Part shown: piece after piece, positions 34,880 to 44,261 of the stretch | Layout of the letters: each line of letters begins with the position of its first letter | Numbering within the stretch: the first letter of the stretch is position 1 | Assembly (NCBI GenBank): GCA_030430495.1 | Contig: JAUIKM010000020.1 | Coordinates: 1 to 64,000 of the forward strand | DNA from: a bacterium | Lineage (GTDB): Bacteria; Bacteroidota; Ignavibacteria; Kapaibacteriales; UBA7675 | DNA: 64,000 nucleotides | Direction of reading: 5' to 3' | Translations under genes and position numbers: made by a program | The notes under the pieces: model-generated | Databases searched by the model: none | Told to the model about the DNA's origin: nothing | The model's input: only the letters and a program-made list of their open reading frames with translations

Positions 34880-36691
34880 TTAATTGTTGCTGTACAATTC
34901 TTCGATATCGTTGGCAAATCGTTGCTCGACGATGCGTCTTTTGATTTTCAGCGTCGGCGTAATCTCACCGTCCTCTTCGGAAAAGGCGCGTTCCAGCAGT
35001 TTAAAACGACGTACTTTTTCATACTTTGAAAAGCCGTGCAGAAGTTTGTCGAGGTCGCGTTTGACTTCGGCGATTATATCTTTGTTAACCACCAATTCGG
35101 CAACGCCCGAGACCTTGATGCCCTTTTCAGCGGCGGTCTTTTGCAGCAGTTCGTAGTTCGGCACGATGAGCGCCGTGCAGAAATCGCGTTTTTCACCGAT
35201 GAGCATGACCTGGTCGACGAAGCGACTCTGGGACACGGCGTTTTCAATCGGCTGCGGCGCGATGTTTTTACCGCCGCTGCTGACGAAGATATTTTTCTTG
35301 CGATCGGTAATGACGAGGTTGCCGTTCTCGTTAAACGCGCCGATATCGCCGGTGTGCAGCCAGCCTTCCTCGTCGATGGCTTCGCGCGTCGCTTCCTCAT
35401 CGTTCAGGTAGCCCAGCATGACGTTTTCACCGCGCGCCAGGATTTCGCCGTCGTCCGCCAGTTTAACTTCCACGCTGTCCATCGGGCGGCCGACGGAACC
35501 GAATTCGTAGGAAGCGGGGCGGTTGACGGTGATTACGGGCGAAGCCTCGGAGAGTCCATAGCCCTCCAGAATGACGAGGCCGGCAGCTTCAAAAAACTCG
35601 CCGAGTTCTCGCGGCAAGGCCGCCCCGCCGGAAATAAAGTACTGCAGGCGTCCGCCCGTGCGTGCGCGAATCTTGCTTAACACCAGTTTGTCGGCCAGCG
35701 CAAATTGCACTTTCAGCAAAGGCCCCGCCGAACCGCCGCGCTGCGCTTTGCGGTACTCTTTGGCCGTTTCCAGCGCCCAGTGGAACATCTTTTGTTTAAA
35801 CGGCTTTTCGCGGTCCATTGCGGCCAGAATGCGCATCTGCACGCGCTCAAAAAAGCGCGGCACACTTGTTAAAAAGGTCGGGCTCAGCTCCACGAGGTTG
35901 GCCGCCACCGTATCGATCGAAGGCGCCATGGCCACCGTCGCTTCACAGGCAAAGGCCGTGTAAAAACCGGCCATGCGCTCGTAGGAATGGCAGAGCGGCA
36001 GGTAGGACAGCAGCAGGTCCGTGTGATCCAGCCGTTTAACATTGCGCGCATCTTTCACGTTGGTCAGCAGGCAGCGATGCGCCAGCATGACGCCCTTGGG
36101 GTTGCCGGTTGTGCCGCTCGTGTAGATTACCGTCAGCAGGTCGTCGCGTTTAACCTGGCCGCACATTTCTTCAAACAGTTCGCGGCGTTGCTCGGCGGGC
36201 ACGCTGTCCGCACCGCGTTTAATCACCTCGGCCATGGTGATGACGCGCTCATCGTCGTGCGTAAAATCTTCCAGCATAACGATGATGTGTTGCAGGTGCG
36301 GCAGAGACTCGGACGCCGCCAGAATTTTGTTTAACTGCATGCGGTTGGACACCACAATGGCGCGCGCGCTGCAGTGCCCGTAAATGTAGGCGCACTGCTG
36401 CGTGGTCATCGAAGGAAAAATCGGCACGTCCGCCGCGCCCAGCGCCGTAATCGCAAAGTCGGAAATGATCCATTCTACCCGGTTTTCCGAGAGAATTCCA
36501 ACAAAATCGCCTTTGCCGACGCCGAGAGCGCGCAGGCCAAAACACATGAGTTCAACCTGCTCGCGCAGATAGTCGTAACTGACGGGCAACCACTCATCGC
36601 CGCTTTTGTACAGGTACGCGGGATGTTCGGTATTGGATCGATACTTGTTCGTAACACCGACAAACATTTCAGGGATGGTTGTATAGGTCAT
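34880..36691 (-). CDS. long-chain acyl-CoA ligase (AMP-forming)
   Basis: 603 residues, of the FadD15/bubblegum-like type. The P-loop motif IYTSGTTGNPKG is at 189-200, the adenylation motif GYGLSEASP near 390, the TGDIG motif near 450 and the KNIFVSSGGKNIAPQPIE hinge segment near 470. It activates long-chain fatty acids with ATP and CoA at the membrane face, for degradation or phospholipid repair. The N-terminal Y-T-T-I-PEMF is typical of this subfamily. Nearby fabF is in a different unit. The start at 36691 fits the family. Confidence 0.94.
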   Translation of the reverse strand: MTYTTIPEMFVGVTNKYRSNTEHPAYLYKSGDEWLPVSYDYLREQVELMCFGLRALGVGKGDFVGILSENRVEWIISDFAITALGAADVPIFPSMTTQQCAYIYGHCSARAIVVSNRMQLNKILAASESLPHLQHIIVMLEDFTHDDERVITMAEVIKRGADSVPAEQRRELFEEMCGQVKRDDLLTVIYTSGTTGNPKGVMLAHRCLLTNVKDARNVKRLDHTDLLLSYLPLCHSYERMAGFYTAFACEATVAMAPSIDTVAANLVELSPTFLTSVPRFFERVQMRILAAMDREKPFKQKMFHWALETAKEYRKAQRGGSAGPLLKVQFALADKLVLSKIRARTGGRLQYFISGGAALPRELGEFFEAAGLVILEGYGLSEASPVITVNRPASYEFGSVGRPMDSVEVKLADDGEILARGENVMLGYLNDEEATREAIDEEGWLHTGDIGAFNENGNLVITDRKKNIFVSSGGKNIAPQPIENAVSQSRFVDQVMLIGEKRDFCTALIVPNYELLQKTAAEKGIKVSGVAELVVNKDIIAEVKRDLDKLLHGFSKYEKVRRFKLLERAFSEEDGEITPTLKIKRRIVEQRFANDIEELYSNN

Positions 36692-36833
36692 ACGATCGGT
36701 TCAGCCCATGTTTAATGAATATTGACGTCAGGCCCGTGCGCGCACGCATTGCAGACGTTCGACTGTTGTGCCTGTGCGGGTTTGCCCGCCCGTGAGAATT
36801 TACGCCCACTACCCGAATTCTCAAACTGCCGCG

Positions 36834-37310
36834 TTAATTCATGCGGGCAATGACGCGATTCGCGGCTACGTAGGCCGTCAGAAATTCCGGTTCCAGATCC
36901 AGGGAGTTGCGATAAGCTTCGACAGCTTCGCGCAGAGCGCCGCGGCGTTCCAGAGTACGCCCAAGATTGTACCAGGCGTAGTGGCGCACGTCGTAGCGCG
37001 GCGCGTCGATCGCTTTGCGCAGCCAGCCTTCGGCTTCGTCATAACGCCCCAACTCAATCAGGTAACTGCCGATGTCGTTGTAGGGATTGCCGTAGTCGGG
37101 ATCCAGTTCTATCGCCTGTTTACAGCCGCTGATTGCCGCAGCGTATTTGCTGTTCTGGCTCAGGGCCCAGGCGCGGAAGGTGTGCGCTTCCGCCGTGGCG
37201 TGCAGCTCAATCGAGCGGTCGTACAACTGCAACGCCCGTTCAATCTCACCGGCCATATGGCGTTTGTAAGCGGATTGGAACAGCCTGCGCGCCCGTTCGA
37301 CCTTCGTCAT
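36834..37310 (-). CDS. TPR protein
   Basis: 158 residues made of about four tetratricopeptide repeats (for example IERALQLYDRSIELHATAEAHTF, YDEAEGWLRKAIDAP, LREAVEAYRNSLDLEPEFLTA). No signal peptide is seen; it is probably cytoplasmic and acts by binding proteins. Its ATG overlaps the murQ stop by 4 bp (ATGA), so it is translationally coupled to murQ. What it contributes to amino-sugar recycling is unknown. Confidence 0.88.
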   Translation of the reverse strand: MTKVERARRLFQSAYKRHMAGEIERALQLYDRSIELHATAEAHTFRAWALSQNSKYAAAISGCKQAIELDPDYGNPYNDIGSYLIELGRYDEAEGWLRKAIDAPRYDVRHYAWYNLGRTLERRGALREAVEAYRNSLDLEPEFLTAYVAANRVIARMN

Positions 37311-38284
37311 GCACCGCCCTCCCGTTTCCGATGATTTCCTTGTTTGTCACTGGTCTGATCGGCATGCGAGTCCCGCAGCGCCGCGCGCACGTGGCCATCG
37401 GCGCGGCGCAGACGCGCGCGCGCTTCGGCGCAGTCCACACCGGCGATAAGGCTCACGATGGCGGTCTTGACGTGGCCGCCGCAGTCCGTCAGCGCGCGGT
37501 CGGCTTCGCTGTATTCAACACCGCAGACTTCCATGACCGTTCGGCGCGCGCGGGCTTCCAGCTTGCCGTTGCTCAGCTGCAGATCGACCATGACATTGTG
37601 ATAGGTCTTGCCGATGCGCACCATCGACGCCGTCGTCAGCATGTTGAGCACGAGTTTCTGCGCGGTTCCCGACTTCATGCGCGTCGACCCGGCAATCGGC
37701 TCGGGGCCCACCTGCGGACAGATCAGCACGTCTACTGCGACGCCGCGTCCGCGGATGTTCTCGCGCGTGGACGTGCTGAGAAAGATTGTTTTGCATTCTA
37801 ATTCACGCGCGTGCGCCAGCGCGCCGAGCACAAAGGGCGTGCGGCCGGAAGCGGCAATGCCGCAGACGACGTCGGCGCTGCTCACGCTGATTTCATCCAG
37901 CGCCGCGGCGCCCGCTTCGCGCGAGTCCTCCACTCCTTCCTGCGAGCGGAACATGGCCTCGGAACCGCCGGCAATGATTCCCTGCACCATCTCCGGCGGC
38001 GTACCGAAGGTCGGCGGACATTCGGAAGCGTCGACCACGCCCAGACGGCCGCTCGTGCCGGCGCCGACGTAAACAAGTCGACCACCGCCCTGAAAGCCGG
38101 CAACGATCAAATCAACCGCGGCGGCAATGTGATCCAGCTCCGCGCCGACCGCGGGAATCACGCGCGCATCTTCGGCGTGCAGCAGGTCCACGATCTCACG
38201 CGTGGGCAGCACGTCGATGTCGACCGTTGCCGGGTTGATTCGCTCGGTCGGCAGCGATGAAATGTCCTTGAAAAGGGGATGCAT
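37307..38284 (-). CDS. murQ: N-acetylmuramic acid 6-phosphate etherase
   Basis: 325 residues. It cleaves the lactyl ether of MurNAc-6-phosphate to give GlcNAc-6-phosphate and D-lactate in peptidoglycan recycling, in the cytoplasm. The SIS domain shows VYVGAGTSGRLG (72-82) and ASECPPTF (86-93) with the catalytic Glu88, plus GSTRMKSGTAQK. N-terminal TERINP matches the family. The last about 25 residues (QTSDKQGNHRKR) are an unusual basic tail encoded by a copy of the dispersed TTGTTTGTC element, so the original stop may have been displaced. It is coupled to a TPR gene. Confidence 0.95.
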   Translation of the reverse strand: MHPLFKDISSLPTERINPATVDIDVLPTREIVDLLHAEDARVIPAVGAELDHIAAAVDLIVAGFQGGGRLVYVGAGTSGRLGVVDASECPPTFGTPPEMVQGIIAGGSEAMFRSQEGVEDSREAGAAALDEISVSSADVVCGIAASGRTPFVLGALAHARELECKTIFLSTSTRENIRGRGVAVDVLICPQVGPEPIAGSTRMKSGTAQKLVLNMLTTASMVRIGKTYHNVMVDLQLSNGKLEARARRTVMEVCGVEYSEADRALTDCGGHVKTAIVSLIAGVDCAEARARLRRADGHVRAALRDSHADQTSDKQGNHRKREGGA

Positions 38285-38363
38285 ATTTCAATATCGCATT
38301 TTTGGGATTGTTGCCGGAGTTGAGTTTTCAACATCGCCGCGAAACTCGCTCCGATGCATAAAA

Positions 38364-38401
38364 AAACACAACAGGCGCCGTTCCCGACTCCTGTTGTGTT
38401 T
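38364..38401 (-). terminator. terminator of the DUF4175 gene
   Basis: AAACACAACAGG (38364-38375) and CCTGTTGTGTTT (38390-38401) pair perfectly with a 14-nt loop. On the minus strand a run of T follows. It separates the rsmG/DUF4159/DUF4175 genes from murQ. Confidence 0.9.
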
Positions 38402-38427
38402 AATCGTTTTGCTCATCACAGTACCGT

Positions 38428-41400
38428 TTACTGCGGCGAGCTCTCCGAATTCTGCAATGCCTCAAAGTACTGGCGGATCAGCGTTTCATAGTCTTTTGTG
38501 TAGCCGCGCTGGATCGACTCCATTAACTCGCGCAGGGCGCGTTCGCGGCCTTCCTGCGAGGCCATGTCGATTTCAGCGGGGCTTTCGACTGCCGTGTTTG
38601 TTCCGCGGCGACCTTCGCGTTTGCGCTCGTAGTCGCGCTCGCGCATCGAGCGCGAGGCGTCCAGCAGCCGCGAGAGGATTTTGTTCTGGCGCTCGATCGT
38701 TTTGTCGTTTATCTGCCCCGACTCCATGTCGGCCACGACTTCGCGCATTTCTTCCGCCAGTTTCTCGAGGTCGCCGAGCGCGCGGCGTTCGCCGCCGGAC
38801 TCTTTCTGTTCGCGCGCCAGTTCCTGCAGCGATTTCTGCACGCCGCCCTGTTCGCCCGCAAGGCGACCGAGTTCACCGCGCTGCTGACCTGACATGGAAC
38901 CGCCCTGGCCCTGCCCCTGCTGCATCATTTTCTGCAGGGCGTCATTGATCATTTGCTGCTGCGCGGCCGCCTGCTGAAGCCCCTGCATGAATCCGGCGCC
39001 GCCGGATCCCTGGCCCTGACCTTGCCCCTGACCCTGGCCTTGTCCCTGTCCTTCGCCCTGGCCCTGCATGTCGGAAAGCGCACTCGACATTTGCTGTGCG
39101 GCGCGGTTCATGGCGCCCATGGCGCCGGACTGCGCACCGGCGCAGGCCTGCGGATTGCGTTCGCTCAGATTTTCGATGGAGGACTGCATTTTGCGCATGG
39201 CCGTGCCGATTTCCTTGCCCATTTCAGGCGTAACGGAAAAGGACTTTTCAGACAGTTTGGACAGGTTGTTGGCCACGTTGTTGAGGTCCTGCATGATGTC
39301 GGCCTGCCGGCGCGCCAGCTCGCGCAGTCCCGTTGAGTTGTGATCCATCATGCCGGTTTTGTCTTTGAGCTGTTCCTGGCGCTGCGAGAGGTCGAGCATA
39401 TCGCTGATGGACTTGCGCATCTGGCGCACCGCCTCCTGTTTGGCGTTTTTCTCCATCTGCTCTTTGAGTTCCTGCATGCGTTCGGCAAACTGCTCCAGGT
39501 TCTGCTGGGCCTGCTGCTGATTCTGCTGAGCCTGCTGCTGATCGCCCTGGCGCATCTGTTCGCCGGCCTGCTGCATGGCCATCTCGGTCATTTCTTTCTG
39601 CAGGTCTTCAATGGCTTTCTGCATCTCGTACATCGGCACGTCGTCGCCGATATCGGTCATCAGTTCTTCGAGGTCCATCAGTTCCTCACTTAGCTGATCG
39701 AGTTCTTTCTGCAGTTGTTCCTGTTTTTTGGCCAGCTCGTTCATGCGCTGCTGGTCGTTGGAGTTGGAGTTCTGCAGCTCTTTCTGCAGCTCGGCCTGTT
39801 TGTCGCGCAGTTCCTCGGCGCGCTTGGCCAGCTCGTCGGTTTTCTGCTCGGCCTGGACGCGCTGCAAGACCTTCATGGTGCGCTCGATGCCTTTGCGGAA
39901 TTGCTCTTCGTTGAACTCGAAGTTCTCCATGGCTTTGCGCATCTGGTCGGGCGACATCTGTTCCATGGCTTCGTTCATGCGTTCCATGGCGCGCTGCAGT
40001 TGCTCGGACTTGACTTCTTTGAGCAGGCTCTGCAACTCCTGGTATTTCTCCAGTGTTTCGGGCGAAATGGCCTGGTTCTGGTCGAGCTGCTGCGTCATCT
40101 GTTCGAGGTTTTCACGCACCTCGTCGACGCGTTTGTTGAACTCGTCCTGTTTGGCGAGCAACTCTTCGACTTTTTTCTGCTGTTGCCAGTCGACCTTGTC
40201 GTTTTTGTCCTGTTTGAGCAACTCGCGATTGACTTCTTCCATGTCGCGTTTGAGCTCTTCGGCATCCTTGAGGATGTTTTCGAGTTCTTTGGCGGCCAGA
40301 TCCTGCACCTCGTCGGCTTCGTCGAAGATTTCATCGAGCGAAGGCAGGCGCACCGTCAACACGCTGGTTTTGGCCGATTTCGGTCCCGTAATGACGTCGT
40401 TGTCGAACACTTCCAGATAAAACTGATAGCGGTCGGCCGGCGAAATGCCGATGTCGTTCAGGTTCCAGACATAGGGCACTTCAATGGCGCGCTCGTAGCG
40501 CGGCACCGCGATGCTGATCGAGGTGTATTCTTCCTCGGGAGCGGCGTATTCGGATTCGACCAGTCGGTAGTTCAATTTGAGCGTGCGGAAGCCATAGTCG
40601 TCCGTCGCCACCACCTTGATCGGCAGAATCGCATTTTCATTTAACTGTACGTCGACCGTCGGCTCCACGAGCGAAATCGTCGGGTAGGCGTCGTTGAGCG
40701 GCACGATCGAGTAGCGGATCGGCTCGGGATTTTTCTCGCCGTCCTTGTCCACGACATGGATTTCGTATTCACCGTATTTCTCGACTGTGAAGTCACCGGC
40801 GGCGCGGCGGCCGTCGATCTGCATGTCGATCACAACAGTGTCCGGTCCGATGACTTCTGCGGACGCGACTTCTCCTTCTTCCGCGGAGGCGAGCACCGCA
40901 GTTTCGTCGCGGCGATCCAGACGCACGATCGTTGCGGCGCTGAGATCTTTGTTGGCGAGCACTTCCAGCTCCACGCGCGAACCGCGCAGCGAGATGATGT
41001 CGGCCGAATTGGCGTCAAAGGAGCGCGCTGCGAGACGCGTATACGCCGGCGGCGTCACCGTGCCGCTCAGCGAGCGAATGTCGGGGCGGTCGAGTACGCG
41101 AATCTGGCCGGAGCCGGTAGCGACGGCTTCGCCGTACCAGGGCGCTTCGGCGTAAAATTCCACGCCGCGTTTGATAGCCGGAATCTCAAAGCGGTATTCG
41201 CCGAGCGAGTCCGGACGCAGTGTGTACGAGTCGAAATCTTCCTGGCGATCTTCGCGCAGCATCAGCGTCACCTGGTCCGGCGGCGTCTGTCCCTGTGCGC
41301 GTACGACAATCGCCACGTCCGCGCCGCGCAGCACGCGCGCGTCCTGCGGTTCGATTTCGAGGCTGAAAGGCGCCGGCGGAATGAATGCTTTATTGAAGTT

Positions 41401-41982
41401 GGCCAGACGGTTGAAAGCCTGGCCGGTGTCGGAGAACGCGGTGAACATCAGCAGCGTGGCGGCCGCGGCGAGACCGAAGTACATCAGCGCGCGTTTGGGA
41501 TCGGCGCGGTCGATGATGACGTCAAAATCCAGCGTCCGGGACTCGCGCCCCACTTCGCTGAATCGCGCCAGCGCCAGTTCGCGCGACACGCCCGCCGGAG
41601 CATCCGACATGCGAAACAGCTGCATCGCATTGGAGAGTTTGTCTTTCAGTTGCGGGTAGTGGCGGCCGACGCGCAGAGCGAGCTGCTCCACATTGTCAGC
41701 CGCGCCGATGCCCAGCACAGTCAGGATGTCGCGCCCGGCGAAGATTGCCAGCGCGCCGAGACTGACGCCCAGCCACGCGGCGGCCAGCGCCGTGCGTACA
41801 CTCACCGAAAAGAAGCCGAAAGTCTCGGCGACGACCAGAAAAGTCAAAAAGCCCACCGAAACGGCGAAGCTCTTCAGCAAGCCGGAGGTGAGGCGCATGC
41901 CTTTTTCTTTGCGGCGGGTAGCCGTCAATTTATCGTGCAGAGACTGGAAGAGCGTCTGGAAGTTGGATTGATCGCTGCTCAT
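38428..41982 (-). CDS. large DUF4175-type membrane protein with long coiled coil
   Basis: About 1184 residues from the ATG at 41982; an in-frame extension to 42072 is less protein-like. Three hydrophobic segments lie near the N-terminus (about 36-58, 62-80 and 135-155). A periplasmic-type strand-rich part (about 180-570) follows, then a very long Gln/Glu/Lys/Met-rich coiled-coil region (about 580-1000). A low-complexity stretch of GQ dipeptides (around 995-1020) and a helical C-terminus close it. The architecture matches DUF4175 proteins, which in FCB bacteria occur beside DUF4159 and the BatA/MoxR stress genes. The role is unknown, presumably envelope integrity. It follows DUF4159 by 127 bp. 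Confidence 0.85.
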   Translation of the reverse strand: MSSDQSNFQTLFQSLHDKLTATRRKEKGMRLTSGLLKSFAVSVGFLTFLVVAETFGFFSVSVRTALAAAWLGVSLGALAIFAGRDILTVLGIGAADNVEQLALRVGRHYPQLKDKLSNAMQLFRMSDAPAGVSRELALARFSEVGRESRTLDFDVIIDRADPKRALMYFGLAAAATLLMFTAFSDTGQAFNRLANFNKAFIPPAPFSLEIEPQDARVLRGADVAIVVRAQGQTPPDQVTLMLREDRQEDFDSYTLRPDSLGEYRFEIPAIKRGVEFYAEAPWYGEAVATGSGQIRVLDRPDIRSLSGTVTPPAYTRLAARSFDANSADIISLRGSRVELEVLANKDLSAATIVRLDRRDETAVLASAEEGEVASAEVIGPDTVVIDMQIDGRRAAGDFTVEKYGEYEIHVVDKDGEKNPEPIRYSIVPLNDAYPTISLVEPTVDVQLNENAILPIKVVATDDYGFRTLKLNYRLVESEYAAPEEEYTSISIAVPRYERAIEVPYVWNLNDIGISPADRYQFYLEVFDNDVITGPKSAKTSVLTVRLPSLDEIFDEADEVQDLAAKELENILKDAEELKRDMEEVNRELLKQDKNDKVDWQQQKKVEELLAKQDEFNKRVDEVRENLEQMTQQLDQNQAISPETLEKYQELQSLLKEVKSEQLQRAMERMNEAMEQMSPDQMRKAMENFEFNEEQFRKGIERTMKVLQRVQAEQKTDELAKRAEELRDKQAELQKELQNSNSNDQQRMNELAKKQEQLQKELDQLSEELMDLEELMTDIGDDVPMYEMQKAIEDLQKEMTEMAMQQAGEQMRQGDQQQAQQNQQQAQQNLEQFAERMQELKEQMEKNAKQEAVRQMRKSISDMLDLSQRQEQLKDKTGMMDHNSTGLRELARRQADIMQDLNNVANNLSKLSEKSFSVTPEMGKEIGTAMRKMQSSIENLSERNPQACAGAQSGAMGAMNRAAQQMSSALSDMQGQGEGQGQGQGQGQGQGQGSGGAGFMQGLQQAAAQQQMINDALQKMMQQGQGQGGSMSGQQRGELGRLAGEQGGVQKSLQELAREQKESGGERRALGDLEKLAEEMREVVADMESGQINDKTIERQNKILSRLLDASRSMRERDYERKREGRRGTNTAVESPAEIDMASQEGRERALRELMESIQRGYTKDYETLIRQYFEALQNSESSPQ

Positions 41983-42109
41983 GATTTTCACACAGAAGTT
42001 GGAAGTCGTTGATACGTTTGTGTTTGCGTCCCGTCGAACGCGGTGAGCGGCAGTGTATGCGTCGTGTGTCACGCGGGAAAGGTTCGGATTTCCGGGCCGC
42101 GCGCCGACG

Positions 42110-42805
42110 TCAGTGCGTCAACGCCCAGACCACGATGTTTGTTCCGAATTTGAGCGCTTCCTCGCGCTTGGCAGGTGTATTGTCGTGTACCTCGGTATCG
42201 GCCCAGCCGTCGCTGGGATTGGTCTCAACCGTGTAGTACACGCACAGGCGGCCGTCGTGAAACAGACCAAATGCCCGTGCCGGTTTGTTGTCGTGTTCGT
42301 GCGTTTTTGGCGGCCCCTGGGGAAAGTCGTAAAAAACCGAATAAATTCCATGCGAAAAGGGCAGCTCGGCAAAATCCTGATCGCCGAAGACGCGCCGCAT
42401 TTCCCGCCTTATGGACTTGTCCAGGCCGTAATCGTCGTCGATGTACAAAAATCCGCCGTTCTGCAGATAGGCCCGCAGGCGGCGCACTTCCGCATCGGTA
42501 AAAGCCACGTTGCCGTGCCCGGTCAGGAAAAGCATGGGATACAGAAAGATGTTGTCGGAACCGAGGTCGACGAATTCGAACTCCGGTTTGACGTCGATGT
42601 TGGTGTTGTCGCTGATGAACTTGAGGAGGTTGATTTCCGACGAGGGGTCGTTGTACCAGTCGCCGCCGCCGGAATATTTGAGGCGCCCGATTTTGAGCGG
42701 GCTTTCCTGGGCGTCCTGCGCGTTGAGGGGCGCAAGCGCCGCGGCAAAGGTCAGCGCCAGCGCAACCGCCGCGCACGCGTACATCTTCCTGATCTTATGC
42801 TGCAT
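42110..42805 (-). CDS. DUF4159-domain exported protein
   Basis: About 231 residues from the ATG at 42805; the longer frame to 42883 would place an implausible tail before the signal peptide. The signal peptide spans about 8-29, ending APLNAQ. The mature part has the DUF4159 pattern: RLKYSGGGDWYNDPSSE near the start, FLTGHGNVAFTDAE, LRAYLQNGGFLYIDDDYG and HGIYSVFYDFPQG. DUF4159 has a glutamine-amidotransferase/ThuA-like fold without known catalysis and commonly accompanies Bat-type operons. It lies between rsmG and DUF4175 on the same strand, probably one operon. Confidence 0.88.
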   Translation of the reverse strand: MQHKIRKMYACAAVALALTFAAALAPLNAQDAQESPLKIGRLKYSGGGDWYNDPSSEINLLKFISDNTNIDVKPEFEFVDLGSDNIFLYPMLFLTGHGNVAFTDAEVRRLRAYLQNGGFLYIDDDYGLDKSIRREMRRVFGDQDFAELPFSHGIYSVFYDFPQGPPKTHEHDNKPARAFGLFHDGRLCVYYTVETNPSDGWADTEVHDNTPAKREEALKFGTNIVVWALTH

Positions 42806-42994
42806 GTCCTTCCCTGCTGCAAATGCCCTGCTGTAAGTTTGTTTGCGGTCCCGTCGGACCGTCGTTATGGTTGTTTGTTGCAAGCGCCGAGTATTCTACT
42901 GTACCACGAACGGACGCGCGATTGCGTGTGCCGCCGCTGCGGCTGTTTGTGAGTTCGACGGCGCACAATCAATATTGAATCTGCGCACGGTTGC

Positions 42995-44017
42995 TCAGCG
43001 CGGTTCAACGGGCGGAATCGTCGGCTGAGCGGGCGCGGGGTCGGGATCGACCGGCGGAACGGTCGGCACTGCCGGTTCAACGACCGGCTCGCTCGGCGGA
43101 ACGGTCGGTATCGACGGTTTAACGACCGGTTCGCTCGGCGGAACGGCGGGCACTGTCGGTTCAACGACCGGTTCGCTCGGCGGAACGGAGGGCTGCGCGG
43201 GATCCTTTTGCGGTTCTACCGGCGGCACTGTCGGCAGCGGATTGGCCGCCCCCGGCTCGGCGACCGCGGGAGACACCTGCAACGGCGGCTCCTGACCGAC
43301 TTCCGACAGAATTTCTTTGGCTTCCGCGACGACCTTTTGTACTTCGCCCGGCGGGGCAAACCGACAGAGAACCAACTTTTTGTCCTGGTCGCGGAACCAG
43401 GTGGTTCCCATCATGTCGATGTCGACAACGCTGACCGACAGCTCGGGGAATTTACGCGTGGTCTCCTCGATCTCGCGGCTCAGATCACCGCCTTTGAGCG
43501 TCGCCAGCACGCCGTCGGGGCGCAGCAGGGGCAGCGTCCAGGAAGCCAGCTGCACGAGCGGAGCCACGGCGCGGGCGGCCACCATGTCAAAGGTGCCGCG
43601 AAATTGTTTGTCATCCACCAGCGCCTCGGCGCGGATGGTCTTGGCGCCGATGTGACGCATGCCGGTGTGTTTGGCCAGCATGTCCGTCACTTTAACTTTT
43701 TTGGCGATCGAATCGACCAGCATGACGTAGAGGTCGGGCCGCGCAATTTTCATCGGGATACCGGGGAAACCGCCGCCGGTGCCGACGTCGATAACGCGCG
43801 CTTTGGGGCGCAGTTCGACGTATTTGAGGATGGTCAATGAATGCAGGATATGGCGTTCGTAAACGTGTTCCATGTCCTGACGCGAGATGAGGTTGACGCG
43901 TTTGTTCCACTTGATCAACTCGTCGTGGTAGCGCTCCATCGCCTGCATCTGTTCAGGTTCAAGCACAATGCCGTCGGTGGCACAGGTTGTCCAGAACGTG
44001 ACTGCATCCATAGTCAT
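42995..44017 (-). CDS. rsmG: 16S rRNA m7G527 methyltransferase with a proline-rich C-terminal tail
   Basis: 340 residues, against about 210 usual for the family. Residues 1-221 are a complete RsmG: FWTTCATDGIVLEPEQM, KWNKRVNLISR (36-46), RHILHSL (55-61) and the SAM loop VIDVGTGGGFPGIP (75-88). It methylates N7 of G527 of 16S rRNA, a change linked to streptomycin sensitivity. Residues 222-340 are added: a short helical linker, then VPPSEPVV-type repeats rich in Pro, Glu and Val. No stop or frameshift separates the two parts. The tail is likely disordered and has no counterpart that I know of in RsmG. Alternative starts at 44017 and 44011 (MTM). Confidence 0.93.
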   Translation of the reverse strand: MTMDAVTFWTTCATDGIVLEPEQMQAMERYHDELIKWNKRVNLISRQDMEHVYERHILHSLTILKYVELRPKARVIDVGTGGGFPGIPMKIARPDLYVMLVDSIAKKVKVTDMLAKHTGMRHIGAKTIRAEALVDDKQFRGTFDMVAARAVAPLVQLASWTLPLLRPDGVLATLKGGDLSREIEETTRKFPELSVSVVDIDMMGTTWFRDQDKKLVLCRFAPPGEVQKVVAEAKEILSEVGQEPPLQVSPAVAEPGAANPLPTVPPVEPQKDPAQPSVPPSEPVVEPTVPAVPPSEPVVKPSIPTVPPSEPVVEPAVPTVPPVDPDPAPAQPTIPPVEPR

Positions 44018-44261
44018 TCCCCGCTAAACCGGCGCTGTACGCGCCTTTCCGAAAAAAGTGTCAATTTTCCGCTGCTGCTGAAAGTCCGGTTCCCGGCGCG
44101 GCCGGAGCGCCGCGGACGATATGCCGCACTTAGACGCCCGCCGCCCTTTTAACGTGCACCGCGTTTGTTAAACCGCTCGGTTTTTTCAATTTGGCGCGGG
44201 AAACACAGCGTCGCTTCCCGCCGCATCACTTTGGTTTAACCCGGACCGCAAGGAAAGCCCC

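Noticed and set aside
40756-42012. 418-codon plus-strand open frame opposite the DUF4175 gene
   Set aside because: The minus-strand frame has membrane segments, coiled coil and family match; the plus frame is a shadow.
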